Assembly: GCA_051745425.1 (NCBI GenBank)
Contig: JBNJEB010000044.1
Span: forward strand, 1 to 11,159
DNA from: Halonatronomonas sp051745425
GTDB taxonomy: Bacteria > Bacillota > Halanaerobiia > Halanaerobiales > Halarsenatibacteraceae
Length of the DNA: 11,159 bases
Reading direction: 5' to 3'
Below the pieces are notes generated by a model. It ran no database searches. It saw only the letters and a list, made by a program, of their open reading frames with translations, and was not told the origin of the DNA. How positions within the stretch are numbered: position 1 is the stretch's first letter; the number at the start of each line of letters is the position of its first letter. The translations under genes and the position numbers were made by a program. Positions 1 to 7,160 of the stretch are shown here, one piece after another.

Positions 1-2294
1 GGTCTTTCTATTCCAAGTGCATCTTCTATCGCCTGCAAGAAACCCTGACTTGAATTAGTAGCACCTGTTACACTATCAACAGATGTAGTCTGTCTATCAA
101 TAACCAATTCTCTTAATTTTTCAAAAGCCGGTTCCGCTATATCTGCAGTGTCAGAATGCTCAAGAACTTGAATATCAGAAATCTCACCATCAGCAACTTC
201 AACTTCAACTTCTACCTGGTCCTTATAACCTTCAGCAGAACCAGTATAAGTCCCATCATCAACAGGAATGCTAAATTCATCTTCTATACTTAATACAGCA
301 TTACCAATTGCTGCCAGGAATCCACGACTTGTCATTGTAGCGCCTGAGACAATATCTACATCTGTAGTCTGTTCAGATAAAACTCTTTCTTTTAGCTTTT
401 CAAAAGCCGGATCTGCAAGATAAGTTGTCTCTTCATGGTCTACTAATTTAATCTCAGTCAGTTCATTATCCTCAACGGTAATTTCTACAACAATTTCATC
501 AATCATACCTGCTGCTCTTCCAGTATAAGTACCATCAGGCATTTCAAAACCAGTTTCATAAACTTCAACTCTTTCTCCAGCAAGAGCATCATCAACAGCA
601 GACAGCATACCTCTACTGCTCATTGTAGAACCTGAAATCACATCAACATCAGTGCTTTGGGCTCTAATAATTTTGCTTTCAAGCCTTTCAAATGCACTCC
701 TGGCAACATGAGGTGTGTCTTGATGGTCTAAAATATTAACTTCATGGAGAAAACCTTCTTCTATCTTAACCTGGGCTTCCATCTCACCCCACATACCATT
801 TCCAGTCCCATAATACCAGCCATTAGGAATTTCAAAATAATCATATTCTGGACCCTGCAGTTGTCTTTCAACAAGTCCTAAAGCACTTTCAACTGTTTGA
901 GCAACTGCAATGGAAGATAATGTGGCATTTGTAATAGTATCTAAATCAAAATCAGAGCCAAGTGTCGGGGTCAGGTCAGAATGTCTTAAACCTTCAAATT
1001 GTTCCAGAAAATCTTGTTGAGCAACCTGGCCACCAAGAGTAGAACTTTCGTTATGTTCAATGACTCTACTTCCTATAACTTCTCCTTCAGGATCAATAGC
1101 TATCATATTTTCAATCTGGCCACTATAACCAGTCCGACTTACATAAGCTAAAAATCCAATTCTTTCCTCATCCTTAATTACCTCAGCAAGAAGTCTATCT
1201 TTATTTAAATCTTCAAGCATATTAAATTTATCTGCTCTCGGGAAAAAACTGCTCATATGTTCATTAAAGACACGATGATGTTGTTCTAAAAATTCAGTAT
1301 CAGTTACAACTATACCGGCATATGCAATTACAACAAATATAATTGAGGCAATCACAACAACACCAGCCTGCATAATTTTCTTTTTCTTCTCATAAACCTG
1401 ACCGAAAATATAACCTTCTAATAATGTATCAAATAAATGAGAAAATCCATTCATTATTAAGACTGCAAATGTTACACCTTCAGGGTAAGCGGTAAAAACT
1501 CTAATAATAACTGTCAGAAATCCACAGCCAATACCATAGGCAACTCTGCCGCTTTTTGTCGAAGGTGAACTAACCATATCAGTGGCAATAAAGAAAGCAC
1601 CAAAAATCAATGATCCTGCTAATACAGTAAATAAAGGATTAACTCCTAAAATCAATGCAGTAACTGCTGAAGCTCCAACATAAGATAATGAAATTCTTAA
1701 ATCTAAATAACCTCTCTTATATAAATAAATTGCTCCAATTAAAAGTGCTAATGCTGAAGTCTCACCAATACTACCAGAAACATTACCAATAAAAAGATTT
1801 AAATAATCAGTTGAAGCTCTTGCTGCCATTAAAGGAGTTGATGTAGTTATTCCATCAAAAGGCGTAACCCACTCTGTCATATATATAGGCCAGGAAATAG
1901 CCAGTATTGCTCTACCAACTAAAGCAGGATTAAAAATATTATTTCCTAATCCCCCAAATAACTGCTTACCTATTATTATAGATAAAGCTCCACCTAAAAT
2001 AGGAATCCACCATGGAGATGTTGGAGGTAATGATAAACCTAAAATTACACCTGTAACTACCGCACTTCCATCACCAATAAACCGTTTTCCTCCAGACAGC
2101 TTTTTATGAAAAGGTATTTCAATTACAACACAGGTTAAAGCTGCTGCTCCGATTAAATATAACGAATATGTTCCAAAAAAGTAAACTGATGCTATAATTG
2201 CTGGAACTAAAGCAATCACAACATTCCACATAGTTTTCTCAATCGTATCAAGTTGTTTTATATGTGGACCAGAATAATCAAATGAATTTGACAA
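1..2294 (-). CDS. RnfD–RnfG fusion with extra FMN-binding repeats (3' end cut by window edge)
   Basis: Membrane subunit of an Rnf-type ion-translocating ferredoxin:NAD+ oxidoreductase, fused to flavin domains. The frame is open for 764 codons and runs off the left edge. The TTG start at 2294 is chosen because GGAGG (2308–2304) sits 9 nt upstream; rnfC stops 20 bases before it. Residues about 1–300 are RnfD/NqrB-like, with many hydrophobic segments and a flavinylation-type motif DGITTST (147–153, candidate FMN-Thr153). A Lys-rich patch (303–306) and a membrane anchor (about 310–332) open an RnfG-like domain with DTITNAT (452–458). Three further FMN_bind-like repeats follow, beginning near 491, 587 and 680, with motifs DVISGST (Thr557), DIVSGAT (Thr653) and DSVTGAT (Thr746). 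RnfD is usually 300–350 residues and RnfG about 200 as separate proteins, so both the fusion and the added repeats are unusual. In RnfG and NqrC, ApbE attaches FMN at such threonines. That all five are modified here is inference. Confidence 0.9.
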   Translation of the reverse strand, partial: MSNSFDYSGPHIKQLDTIEKTMWNVVIALVPAIIASVYFFGTYSLYLIGAAALTCVVIEIPFHKKLSGGKRFIGDGSAVVTGVILGLSLPPTSPWWIPILGGALSIIIGKQLFGGLGNNIFNPALVGRAILAISWPIYMTEWVTPFDGITTSTPLMAARASTDYLNLFIGNVSGSIGETSALALLIGAIYLYKRGYLDLRISLSYVGASAVTALILGVNPLFTVLAGSLIFGAFFIATDMVSSPSTKSGRVAYGIGCGFLTVIIRVFTAYPEGVTFAVLIMNGFSHLFDTLLEGYIFGQVYEKKKKIMQAGVVVIASIIFVVIAYAGIVVTDTEFLEQHHRVFNEHMSSFFPRADKFNMLEDLNKDRLLAEVIKDEERIGFLAYVSRTGYSGQIENMIAIDPEGEVIGSRVIEHNESSTLGGQVAQQDFLEQFEGLRHSDLTPTLGSDFDLDTITNATLSSIAVAQTVESALGLVERQLQGPEYDYFEIPNGWYYGTGNGMWGEMEAQVKIEEGFLHEVNILDHQDTPHVARSAFERLESKIIRAQSTDVDVISGSTMSSRGMLSAVDDALAGERVEVYETGFEMPDGTYTGRAAGMIDEIVVEITVEDNELTEIKLVDHEETTYLADPAFEKLKERVLSEQTTDVDIVSGATMTSRGFLAAIGNAVLSIEDEFSIPVDDGTYTGSAEGYKDQVEVEVEVADGEISDIQVLEHSDTADIAEPAFEKLRELVIDRQTTSVDSVTGATNSSQGFLQAIEDALGIER
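3..824 (-). repeat. Tandem coding repeats: three FMN_bind-like units of about 93–96 codons
   Basis: The 3' part of the RnfD–RnfG fusion encodes three imperfect tandem units, at about 824–550, 536–275 and 257 to the edge. Each has an N/D-G-x-Y-x-G entry (WYYG in the first, TYTG in the other two), a beta-rich stretch ending in an L-x-H-x-[DE]-T segment, an AxxAFE(K/R)L helix, and a D-x-[IV]-[ST]-G-[AS]-T flavinylation-type motif. Candidate flavin threonines are spaced 99, 96 and 93 residues apart (458, 557, 653, 746). The last two units share DGTYTG and EKL helices most closely, so they look like the most recent duplication. More units could lie beyond the window. Confidence 0.8.
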
Positions 2295-2314
2295 AACCCT
2301 TCACCTCCGAAAAA

Positions 2315-3625
2315 TTAATTGGTTTTAGCTTTTCCTTTCTGTATCCAGCGTAACAATGGCCTTTTAGCAGGACAAACAAAAGCACATGCTCCACATTCTA
2401 TACAGTCATTTAAACCTGCTATTTCTGCCTCCTGAAACATTTCATTATTTACAAAAGCTGTAATTCTATTTGGAGGTAAATACATTGGACAAACATCAAC
2501 ACATTTACCGCACCTGATACAGACTCTCTTTTCAGCATCACTATATTCCTCAGGTGATAAAACAACTAAACCAGAAGTACCCTTGGCCACAGGAACGTCA
2601 AATGTTGTTATCTGTTTCCCAGTCATTGGACCGCCCATAACAGTATGATAATCTGAAGTTATAATACCACCACAATACTCTATAATTTCACTAACTGGAG
2701 TACCAAATGGAACCAGTAAATTTTTCTGTTCATTAAGACCTTTTCCGCTGGCTGTTAAAACTCTATCTATAAGAGTATGACCCTGATAATAAGCCTCAGC
2801 TATTTTAATAACTGTTTGAATATTATTGACAATAATGCCAACATCCATTGGCAAACCTCTCCGAGGAACTTCTCTATCAAGCACAGCTTTAATTAAATGT
2901 TTTTCAGCTCCATGGGGATATCTTGTATCTAAAGGTACTCCCTCTAGATTATCCCAGTTTTTAGCCTCTTCTTTAATTGCCTGCACAGCCTCAGGCTTAT
3001 TAATCTCACTGGCAACAATTCCCCGTTCTGCGCCAACAGCTTCACAGATTAAATTTAAGCCCTGATATAAAGTATGTGTTTTTTCCCTCATCAAGCGATC
3101 ATCAACAGTTAAGTAAGGCTCACATTCTGCACCATTTAGTATAATGGTATCAATAGGCTTATCAGGTGGAGGATCAAGCTTTACATGAGTTGGAAAGCAG
3201 GCACCTCCAAGGCCAACTACACCAGCCCTTTTAACAATATCAACCAAATTTTCTTTTTTAATCTCCGAAGGATCATAATCCCTTTCCAGCAAAATCTCCT
3301 TGTTATCCTGTCCAGTATTTTCAATTAACATACAATCCAATTGAGAACCATCAGGTCCAGGTCTTTGTACTATACCTTTATAAATGCCTGAGATACTTGC
3401 ATGAATATTAGCTGAAAGAGCCTCTTTATTTTCAGCTATCAACTCACCTCTTTGGACCTCCTGCCCCTCATCAACAATAGGTTTACAGGGAGCTCCAATA
3501 TGCATTTGAACTGGAATAGTAACTGCATCTGGAAAATCGATTCTTTCAATCGGCAGATCAGTAGTAAGATGTTTTTCTTCAGGAAGATGAATACCACCGA
3601 TCGGGAACTTTTTTAAATCTTTCAC
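2315..3625 (-). CDS. rnfC: RnfC: electron transport complex subunit C
   Basis: Peripheral Rnf subunit thought to dock NAD(H) and pass electrons through FMN and two [4Fe-4S] clusters between NADH and the membrane subunits. The 436-residue product begins with the family signature GGIH-x-P (10–15). It has a biotinyl-like N-terminal region, the glycine-rich GLGGACFPTH segment (138–147), NGAECEP (164–170) and YPHGAEKHLIKA (236–247), all typical of RnfC/NuoF-like nucleotide and FMN binding. Two ferredoxin motifs follow: Cys369/372/375/379 and Cys408/411/414/418. It lacks the long Ala/Lys-rich tail of proteobacterial RnfC, as in clostridial forms. The start is GTG at 3625, with GGAGG (3637–3633) 7 nt upstream. 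An out-of-frame ATG overlaps it and stops at once. It is first in the rnf operon, directly before the RnfD–RnfG fusion. Confidence 0.95.
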   Translation of the reverse strand: MKDLKKFPIGGIHLPEEKHLTTDLPIERIDFPDAVTIPVQMHIGAPCKPIVDEGQEVQRGELIAENKEALSANIHASISGIYKGIVQRPGPDGSQLDCMLIENTGQDNKEILLERDYDPSEIKKENLVDIVKRAGVVGLGGACFPTHVKLDPPPDKPIDTIILNGAECEPYLTVDDRLMREKTHTLYQGLNLICEAVGAERGIVASEINKPEAVQAIKEEAKNWDNLEGVPLDTRYPHGAEKHLIKAVLDREVPRRGLPMDVGIIVNNIQTVIKIAEAYYQGHTLIDRVLTASGKGLNEQKNLLVPFGTPVSEIIEYCGGIITSDYHTVMGGPMTGKQITTFDVPVAKGTSGLVVLSPEEYSDAEKRVCIRCGKCVDVCPMYLPPNRITAFVNNEMFQEAEIAGLNDCIECGACAFVCPAKRPLLRWIQKGKAKTN

Positions 3626-3699
3626 ATTTACACCTCCAAAAAATATAAAATCTCCATATTACCCTAAATAATTACCCCAAGTAAAATCTTAAAAAAACG

Positions 3700-3717
3700 T
3701 TGTTATTTTTGTAACAC
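3700..3717. promoter_or_regulatory. Candidate Rex operator upstream of rnfC
   Basis: The + strand reads TTGTTAT-TTTT-GTAACAC, which matches 11 of the 14 fixed positions of the clostridial Rex site TTGTTAA-N4-TTAACAA. Rex is a repressor that senses NADH/NAD+ and is known to control fermentation and rnf-type genes in several Firmicutes. The site lies about 75 bases before the rnfC start and just downstream of the best promoter candidate, where a bound repressor could block transcription. The region is A+T-rich, so chance similarity is possible. Confidence 0.4.
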
Positions 3718-3744
3718 AAGCAGCCAAAAATAACTTAATAATAT

Positions 3745-3772
3745 ATATTATAAAAAATTACACTCACGACAA
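3745..3772 (-). promoter_or_regulatory. Possible rnf operon promoter
   Basis: On the minus strand TTGTCG (3772–3767) is followed after 16 nt by TAATAT (3750–3745). An overlapping TATAAT (3752–3747) would have a 14-nt spacer, which is too short. The 171-base gap between the PHP gene and rnfC is the longest in the window and holds no gene and no clear terminator, so a promoter is expected here. Several other A/T-rich hexamers nearby could serve, so the exact position is uncertain. Confidence 0.35.
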
Positions 3773-3796
3773 TTTTAACAGATATAAAAAATCATG

Positions 3797-4621
3797 TCAA
3801 GATTTTCCCCTATTAATTAAGCCTTTCAAAAACCTTTTTGGTAATCTTATTCTTCCAATTAAATTTTTATGGCCTTTTCCTGGTCCATGATTATCTGAAC
3901 CGCCTGTCACTAATAAATCTCTCTCAAGAGATTCTTTTAAAAATTTCTCTTCTTCCAGTTTAGAATGGGCAGGATAAAAAACCTCTATCCCTGCAAAATT
4001 AAATTCTAATAAATCTTGAAAACTAAAACCATCATAATCTATTCTGCCAGGATGTGCCAGTACAGGTATTCCCCCGGACCTCTTAATTACTTTTATAGCT
4101 TCTTCTGGAGTAATATAATCTCTTTTTACATAAGCTGGAGCTTTAGAGCCTATGTATTTTTCGAATGCTTCATCATTACTTTTAACTATATTCTTTTTAT
4201 TTAATAAAGCGGCAATATGGGCCCTGGTAATAATCTCACCCTCAACAAGCTCATCTAACTCCTCCATACCTAGATTAATCTTTAAGATTTCATTTAACTT
4301 TTTTAGCATCTTCTTCGAGCGTTCTTTTCTGCTGATTTTAATTTTTTTTAATAAATTAAGTAATTCAGGAGATTTATAGTCAATAAAATAACCGAGAACA
4401 TGGACTTCAGTATCTAAAAAATCTGAATTAATTTCAATGCCTGGAATTACTTTTATCTTAATATCTCTCGAATAAGATAAAGCTTCTTCCAGAGAATCTA
4501 CTGAATCATGATCAGTTATCGAGATATATTCAAAACCTCTTTTATAAGCAATATCTATTGTCTTTTCAGCACTAATATTGCCATCAGATGCTGTTGTATG
4601 AAGATGTAAATCTGCTACCAT
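3797..4621 (-). CDS. PHP-domain metal-dependent phosphoesterase (RNase AM / YciV-like)
   Basis: A 274-residue PHP-family hydrolase using a cluster of metal ions. Visible ligands in order are His6 and His8 (DLHLH), Asp13, the TDHDS motif (His38), Glu63 (PGIEIN), His74, His135 (RAHIA), His190 (AHPGR), and Asp243/His245 (GGSDNHG). This motif set and length match the YciV/TrpH group, whose studied members are 3',5'-nucleoside bisphosphate phosphatases or 5'-3' exoribonucleases that trim rRNA 5' ends. Which substrate applies here cannot be read from sequence. The ATG start lies 12 bases after the ymdB stop, with GGGG (4633–4630) as a weak ribosome site, so it is probably co-transcribed with ymdB. 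No strong terminator follows it, so read-through into rnfC is possible. Confidence 0.85.
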   Translation of the reverse strand: MVADLHLHTTASDGNISAEKTIDIAYKRGFEYISITDHDSVDSLEEALSYSRDIKIKVIPGIEINSDFLDTEVHVLGYFIDYKSPELLNLLKKIKISRKERSKKMLKKLNEILKINLGMEELDELVEGEIITRAHIAALLNKKNIVKSNDEAFEKYIGSKAPAYVKRDYITPEEAIKVIKRSGGIPVLAHPGRIDYDGFSFQDLLEFNFAGIEVFYPAHSKLEEEKFLKESLERDLLVTGGSDNHGPGKGHKNLIGRIRLPKRFLKGLINRGKS

Positions 4622-4633
4622 TTAGAAAACCCC

Positions 4634-5398
4634 TTACTCATCATTTACTCTAACTGGGAAGATATTATTTTCCTTATGATCATAAATTGCCCCGGCTAGT
4701 TGGACTGCTCCTGTTCCAACCTCAAACTTAGTATGGAGTCCAGTTAAATGCTTTTTTACAATAGGGTCTGGTTTCATGCCTAGAATTGAGTCAACTGCTC
4801 CAGTCAAACCTAAATCAGAGATAAAAGCAGTACCTTGAGGCAGTATTTTTGCATCATTAGTCTGAACGTGGGTATGGGTTCCATAAACACAATCAACCTG
4901 ACCGTCAAGATAATACCCCATTGCCCCTTTCTCTCCTGTTGCTTCAGCATGAAAATCCACAAGAATTATGTCAGATTCTCTCTTTAAGCTGTCAAGTTGG
5001 TCTCTAATAGTTCTAAATGGTGAGTCATAGGGACCAATATAAATTTGGCCAATCAGATTAACTACTGTTATTCGCCTGCCATTTTTTAAAAAACTACTAT
5101 ATCCTCTCCCAGGAACACCAGGTGCAAAATTTAATGGCCTAATAATTCTTGGCTCTTGATCAATAAATTTAAAAATACCTTTATTTTTCCAGGTATGATT
5201 TCCCATAGTTAAGATATCAATTCCATATTCAAATAATTCTTCTGCAACTTTTCTATTTAATCCAAAACCACCTGCAGCATTCTCTGCATTGGCAACAATC
5301 AAATCTATCTTATGTTCTTCTATTATATCAGGCATTAACTCTCTAACAGCCCTTCTGCCAGCTCTCCCAGCAATATCTCCAATAAATAAAAACTTCAT
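4634..5398 (-). CDS. ymdB: YmdB-family metallophosphoesterase (TIGR00282 type)
   Basis: A 254-residue cytosolic dinuclear-metal phosphodiesterase. It has the family N-terminus FIGDIAGRAGR with Asp8, then NAEN (Glu39, Asn40), GNHTW (Asn67, His68), DFHAEATGEK (His150) and GTHTH (His175, His177), so the full metal-site set of Bacillus YmdB is present. Bacillus YmdB hydrolyses cyclic nucleotides in vitro and affects biofilm, motility and RNA metabolism. The order rny then ymdB is the same as in Bacillus, which supports the assignment. The ATG start has GAGGAG (5411–5406) 7 nt upstream. An intrinsic terminator separates it from rny, so its transcription may depend on read-through. Confidence 0.92.
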   Translation of the reverse strand: MKFLFIGDIAGRAGRRAVRELMPDIIEEHKIDLIVANAENAAGGFGLNRKVAEELFEYGIDILTMGNHTWKNKGIFKFIDQEPRIIRPLNFAPGVPGRGYSSFLKNGRRITVVNLIGQIYIGPYDSPFRTIRDQLDSLKRESDIILVDFHAEATGEKGAMGYYLDGQVDCVYGTHTHVQTNDAKILPQGTAFISDLGLTGAVDSILGMKPDPIVKKHLTGLHTKFEVGTGAVQLAGAIYDHKENNIFPVRVNDE

Positions 5399-5414
5399 TT
5401 TTCATCTCCTCATC

Positions 5415-5445
5415 AATAAAAAAGAAGGGGCTCACAGGGAGCCCC
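5415..5445 (-). terminator. Intrinsic terminator between rny and ymdB
   Basis: On the minus strand GGGGCTC pairs with GAGCCCC around a 5-nt loop (CCTGT; stem 5445–5427), followed directly by TTCTTTTTTATT (5426–5415). This is the clearest rho-independent terminator in the window. It begins 24 bases after the rny stop and its T-tract ends just before the ymdB ribosome site, leaving no room for a separate promoter. It may act as a leaky terminator or as a 3'-end stabiliser after RNA processing. Confidence 0.85.
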
Positions 5446-5469
5446 GGTTGAGTTTAAGATTTACAAATA

Positions 5470-7023
5470 TTATTTTGCGTATTCAACATTACGACTTTCT
5501 CTAATTACAACAACTTTAATCTGTCCAGGATAATCTAAATTATCCTCAATTTTTTTAGATAGATCTCTACTGATTTTACTGGCCTGAGAATCACTAACCT
5601 TATCAGATTCAACAATAACTCTTATCTCACGACCTGCCTGGATGGCATAGGCATTATTAACTCCATCAAATGACTTGCCAAGATCTTCAAGCTCTTCTAA
5701 ACGCTTAATATATGACTCTAATGTCTCTTTTCTAGCTCCAGGACGGGCTGCTGAGATTGCATCAGCGGCTGCAACTAAAACAGCTTCGACTGTTTGAAAC
5801 TCAACATCCCCATGGTGAGCTTCAATACCATGAAGAACCTTTTCACTTTCTCCATATTTCCTGGCCAGATCAACTCCAATATCAATATGAGGTCCTTCAA
5901 CTTCATGATCAATAGCTTTACCTAAATCATGTAATAAACCAGCTCTCTTGGCAACATTAACATCGGCACCTAATTCAGCAGCCATAATGGCTGATAAATG
6001 AGCAACCTCTTTTGAATGCTGTAAAACATTCTGACCATAACTGGTCCTGAATTTCAATCTACCTAAATATTTTACAACTTCTTTATGAAGTCCGTGAACA
6101 CCGGTATCAAATGTTAATTCTTCGCCAATCTCACGGATATGATTTTCTAACTCTTCCTCAGCCTTTTCAACCATCTCTTCAATTCTGGCTGGATGAATTC
6201 TTCCATCTACAATTAATTTCTCCAATGCTATCCGGGCAACTTCTCTCCGCATAGGATCAAAACCAGAAATAACAACAGCTTCAGGTGTATCATCAATTAT
6301 CAGATCAATCCCAGTTAAACTTTCTAATGTCCTGATATTTCTACCCTCTCGACCGATAATTCTACCTTTCATCTCATCGTTAGGAAGATTAACAACTGAT
6401 ACAGTAGTCTCTGCTACATGATCGGCTGCATATCTCTGAATCGCAGTCGAAATAATCTCTCTTGCTTTTTTATCAGATTCTTCTCTTAATTCAGCTTCTT
6501 TCTCTTTTATCTTGCGAGAAAATTCAAGCTCCAGTTCTTCTTCCATCTGTTGAAGAAGATATTCCCTGGCTTCAGGCTGATTCATTCCAGCAATCTGCTC
6601 CAGTTTCTCTGTCTGTTTCTCAATTTTTTCATCAAGCTCTTCTTCCTTTTCTTCAAGTCTGGATTCCTGTTTCTTTAAATCAGACTCTTTTGCTTCAAGA
6701 TTTTCAGATTTTTTATCCAGATTTTCCTCACGATTCATTAAACGATTCTCTAATTTTTGAAGTTCAGCTCTGCGAGCCTGATTTTCTTTATCAGCCTCTT
6801 CTTTTAGCCTATGAGCTTCTTCTTTTGCTTCTAATACCATTTCTTTCTTTACTGATTCAGCTTCTCTTTGAGCATCTTCTCTAATCTTTTCTGCTTCTTT
6901 TTCAGCTGATTGAATTCTTGCTTCAGCAATATATTTTCTAATCAAATAGCCAGCTAGCAGGCCAGCTAAAATTGCGATTACAACAGGTATAATTGCTACA
7001 AAGTTAATTTTCTTCACCCCCAT
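5470..7023 (-). CDS. rny: Ribonuclease Y
   Basis: Membrane-anchored endoribonuclease that starts mRNA decay in Firmicutes and scaffolds the degradosome-like network. The 517-residue product has an N-terminal membrane helix (about 7–28, ending in GYLIRK), a long Glu/Lys-rich coiled coil (about 32–185), a KH RNA-binding domain with GRIIGREGRN (220–229), and an HD domain with His336, His365-Asp366 (LLHDLGK), His403/404 and Asp421. Length and order match the family (about 520 residues). The called ATG at 7023 has no purine-rich ribosome site upstream. The best Shine-Dalgarno-like run, GGGGGTG, covers codons 2–3, so the true start is uncertain by a few codons. It has its own promoter and ends at an intrinsic terminator. 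Confidence 0.96.
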   Translation of the reverse strand: MGVKKINFVAIIPVVIAILAGLLAGYLIRKYIAEARIQSAEKEAEKIREDAQREAESVKKEMVLEAKEEAHRLKEEADKENQARRAELQKLENRLMNREENLDKKSENLEAKESDLKKQESRLEEKEEELDEKIEKQTEKLEQIAGMNQPEAREYLLQQMEEELELEFSRKIKEKEAELREESDKKAREIISTAIQRYAADHVAETTVSVVNLPNDEMKGRIIGREGRNIRTLESLTGIDLIIDDTPEAVVISGFDPMRREVARIALEKLIVDGRIHPARIEEMVEKAEEELENHIREIGEELTFDTGVHGLHKEVVKYLGRLKFRTSYGQNVLQHSKEVAHLSAIMAAELGADVNVAKRAGLLHDLGKAIDHEVEGPHIDIGVDLARKYGESEKVLHGIEAHHGDVEFQTVEAVLVAAADAISAARPGARKETLESYIKRLEELEDLGKSFDGVNNAYAIQAGREIRVIVESDKVSDSQASKISRDLSKKIEDNLDYPGQIKVVVIRESRNVEYAK

Positions 7024-7075
7024 AACTATATTTATTTATATCAGATAATCCCTTGAATTTTAGGTATCTGTTAAT

Positions 7076-7104
7076 ATTTTATACTTTTTTAGGCCAAGTG
7101 TCAA
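7076..7104 (-). promoter_or_regulatory. rny promoter (sigma-A type)
   Basis: Minus-strand TTGACA (7104–7099), a 17-nt spacer, and TAAAAT (7081–7076): a perfect -35 box and a 5/6 -10 box at ideal spacing. Transcription would start near 7069, giving a leader of about 45 nt. A 6-bp inverted repeat (arms 7070–7065 and 7047–7042, CAGATA/TATCTG) lies at the predicted 5' end and could fold in the leader if transcription starts a base or two earlier. Confidence 0.8.
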
Positions 7105-7113
7105 GATAGTTAA

Positions 7114-7149
7114 AGCCTATTACCGGCTTTAAAAGACCGATAATAGGCT
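7114..7149 (-). terminator. Stem-loop after recX, probable recA–recX terminator
   Basis: A 13-bp inverted repeat: minus-strand AGCCTATTATCGG pairs with CCGGTAATAGGCT (one G-U pair) around a 10-nt loop. It starts 11 bases after the recX stop and ends just before the rny -35 box. The stem is long and stable, but the following T-run is short (TTTAACT). Termination is therefore plausible rather than certain; a 3'-end protecting role is the alternative. Confidence 0.55.
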
Positions 7150-7160
7150 ATCATAAAAAA

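Noticed and set aside
3..824. Repeated segments in the left part as a CRISPR or non-coding repeat array
   Set aside because: The repeats are about 280–290 bases, diverged and fully in frame; they encode protein domains with conserved motifs.
3747..3772. TTGTCG–TATAAT as the rnf promoter
   Set aside because: The spacer is only 14 nt. The overlapping TAATAT with 16 nt is the better reading, and even that is uncertain.
3755..3779. AAAATT…AATTTT inverted repeat after the PHP gene as a terminator
   Set aside because: The stem is six A/T pairs with no G+C, which is too weak, and it overlaps the promoter candidate.
2826..5504. Other plus-strand open frames (2826–3065, 4016–4204, 4152–4379, 5289–5504)
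   Set aside because: All lie opposite clearly conserved genes, are short, have unlikely composition and lack recognisable motifs.
6462..6884. Plus-strand open frame of 140 codons rich in Leu, Ser and Phe
   Set aside because: It is antisense to the Glu/Lys-rich coiled coil of RNase Y, whose GAA/GAG/AAA codons read as Leu, Phe and Ser codons on the other strand. It has no ribosome site or family match that I recognise.
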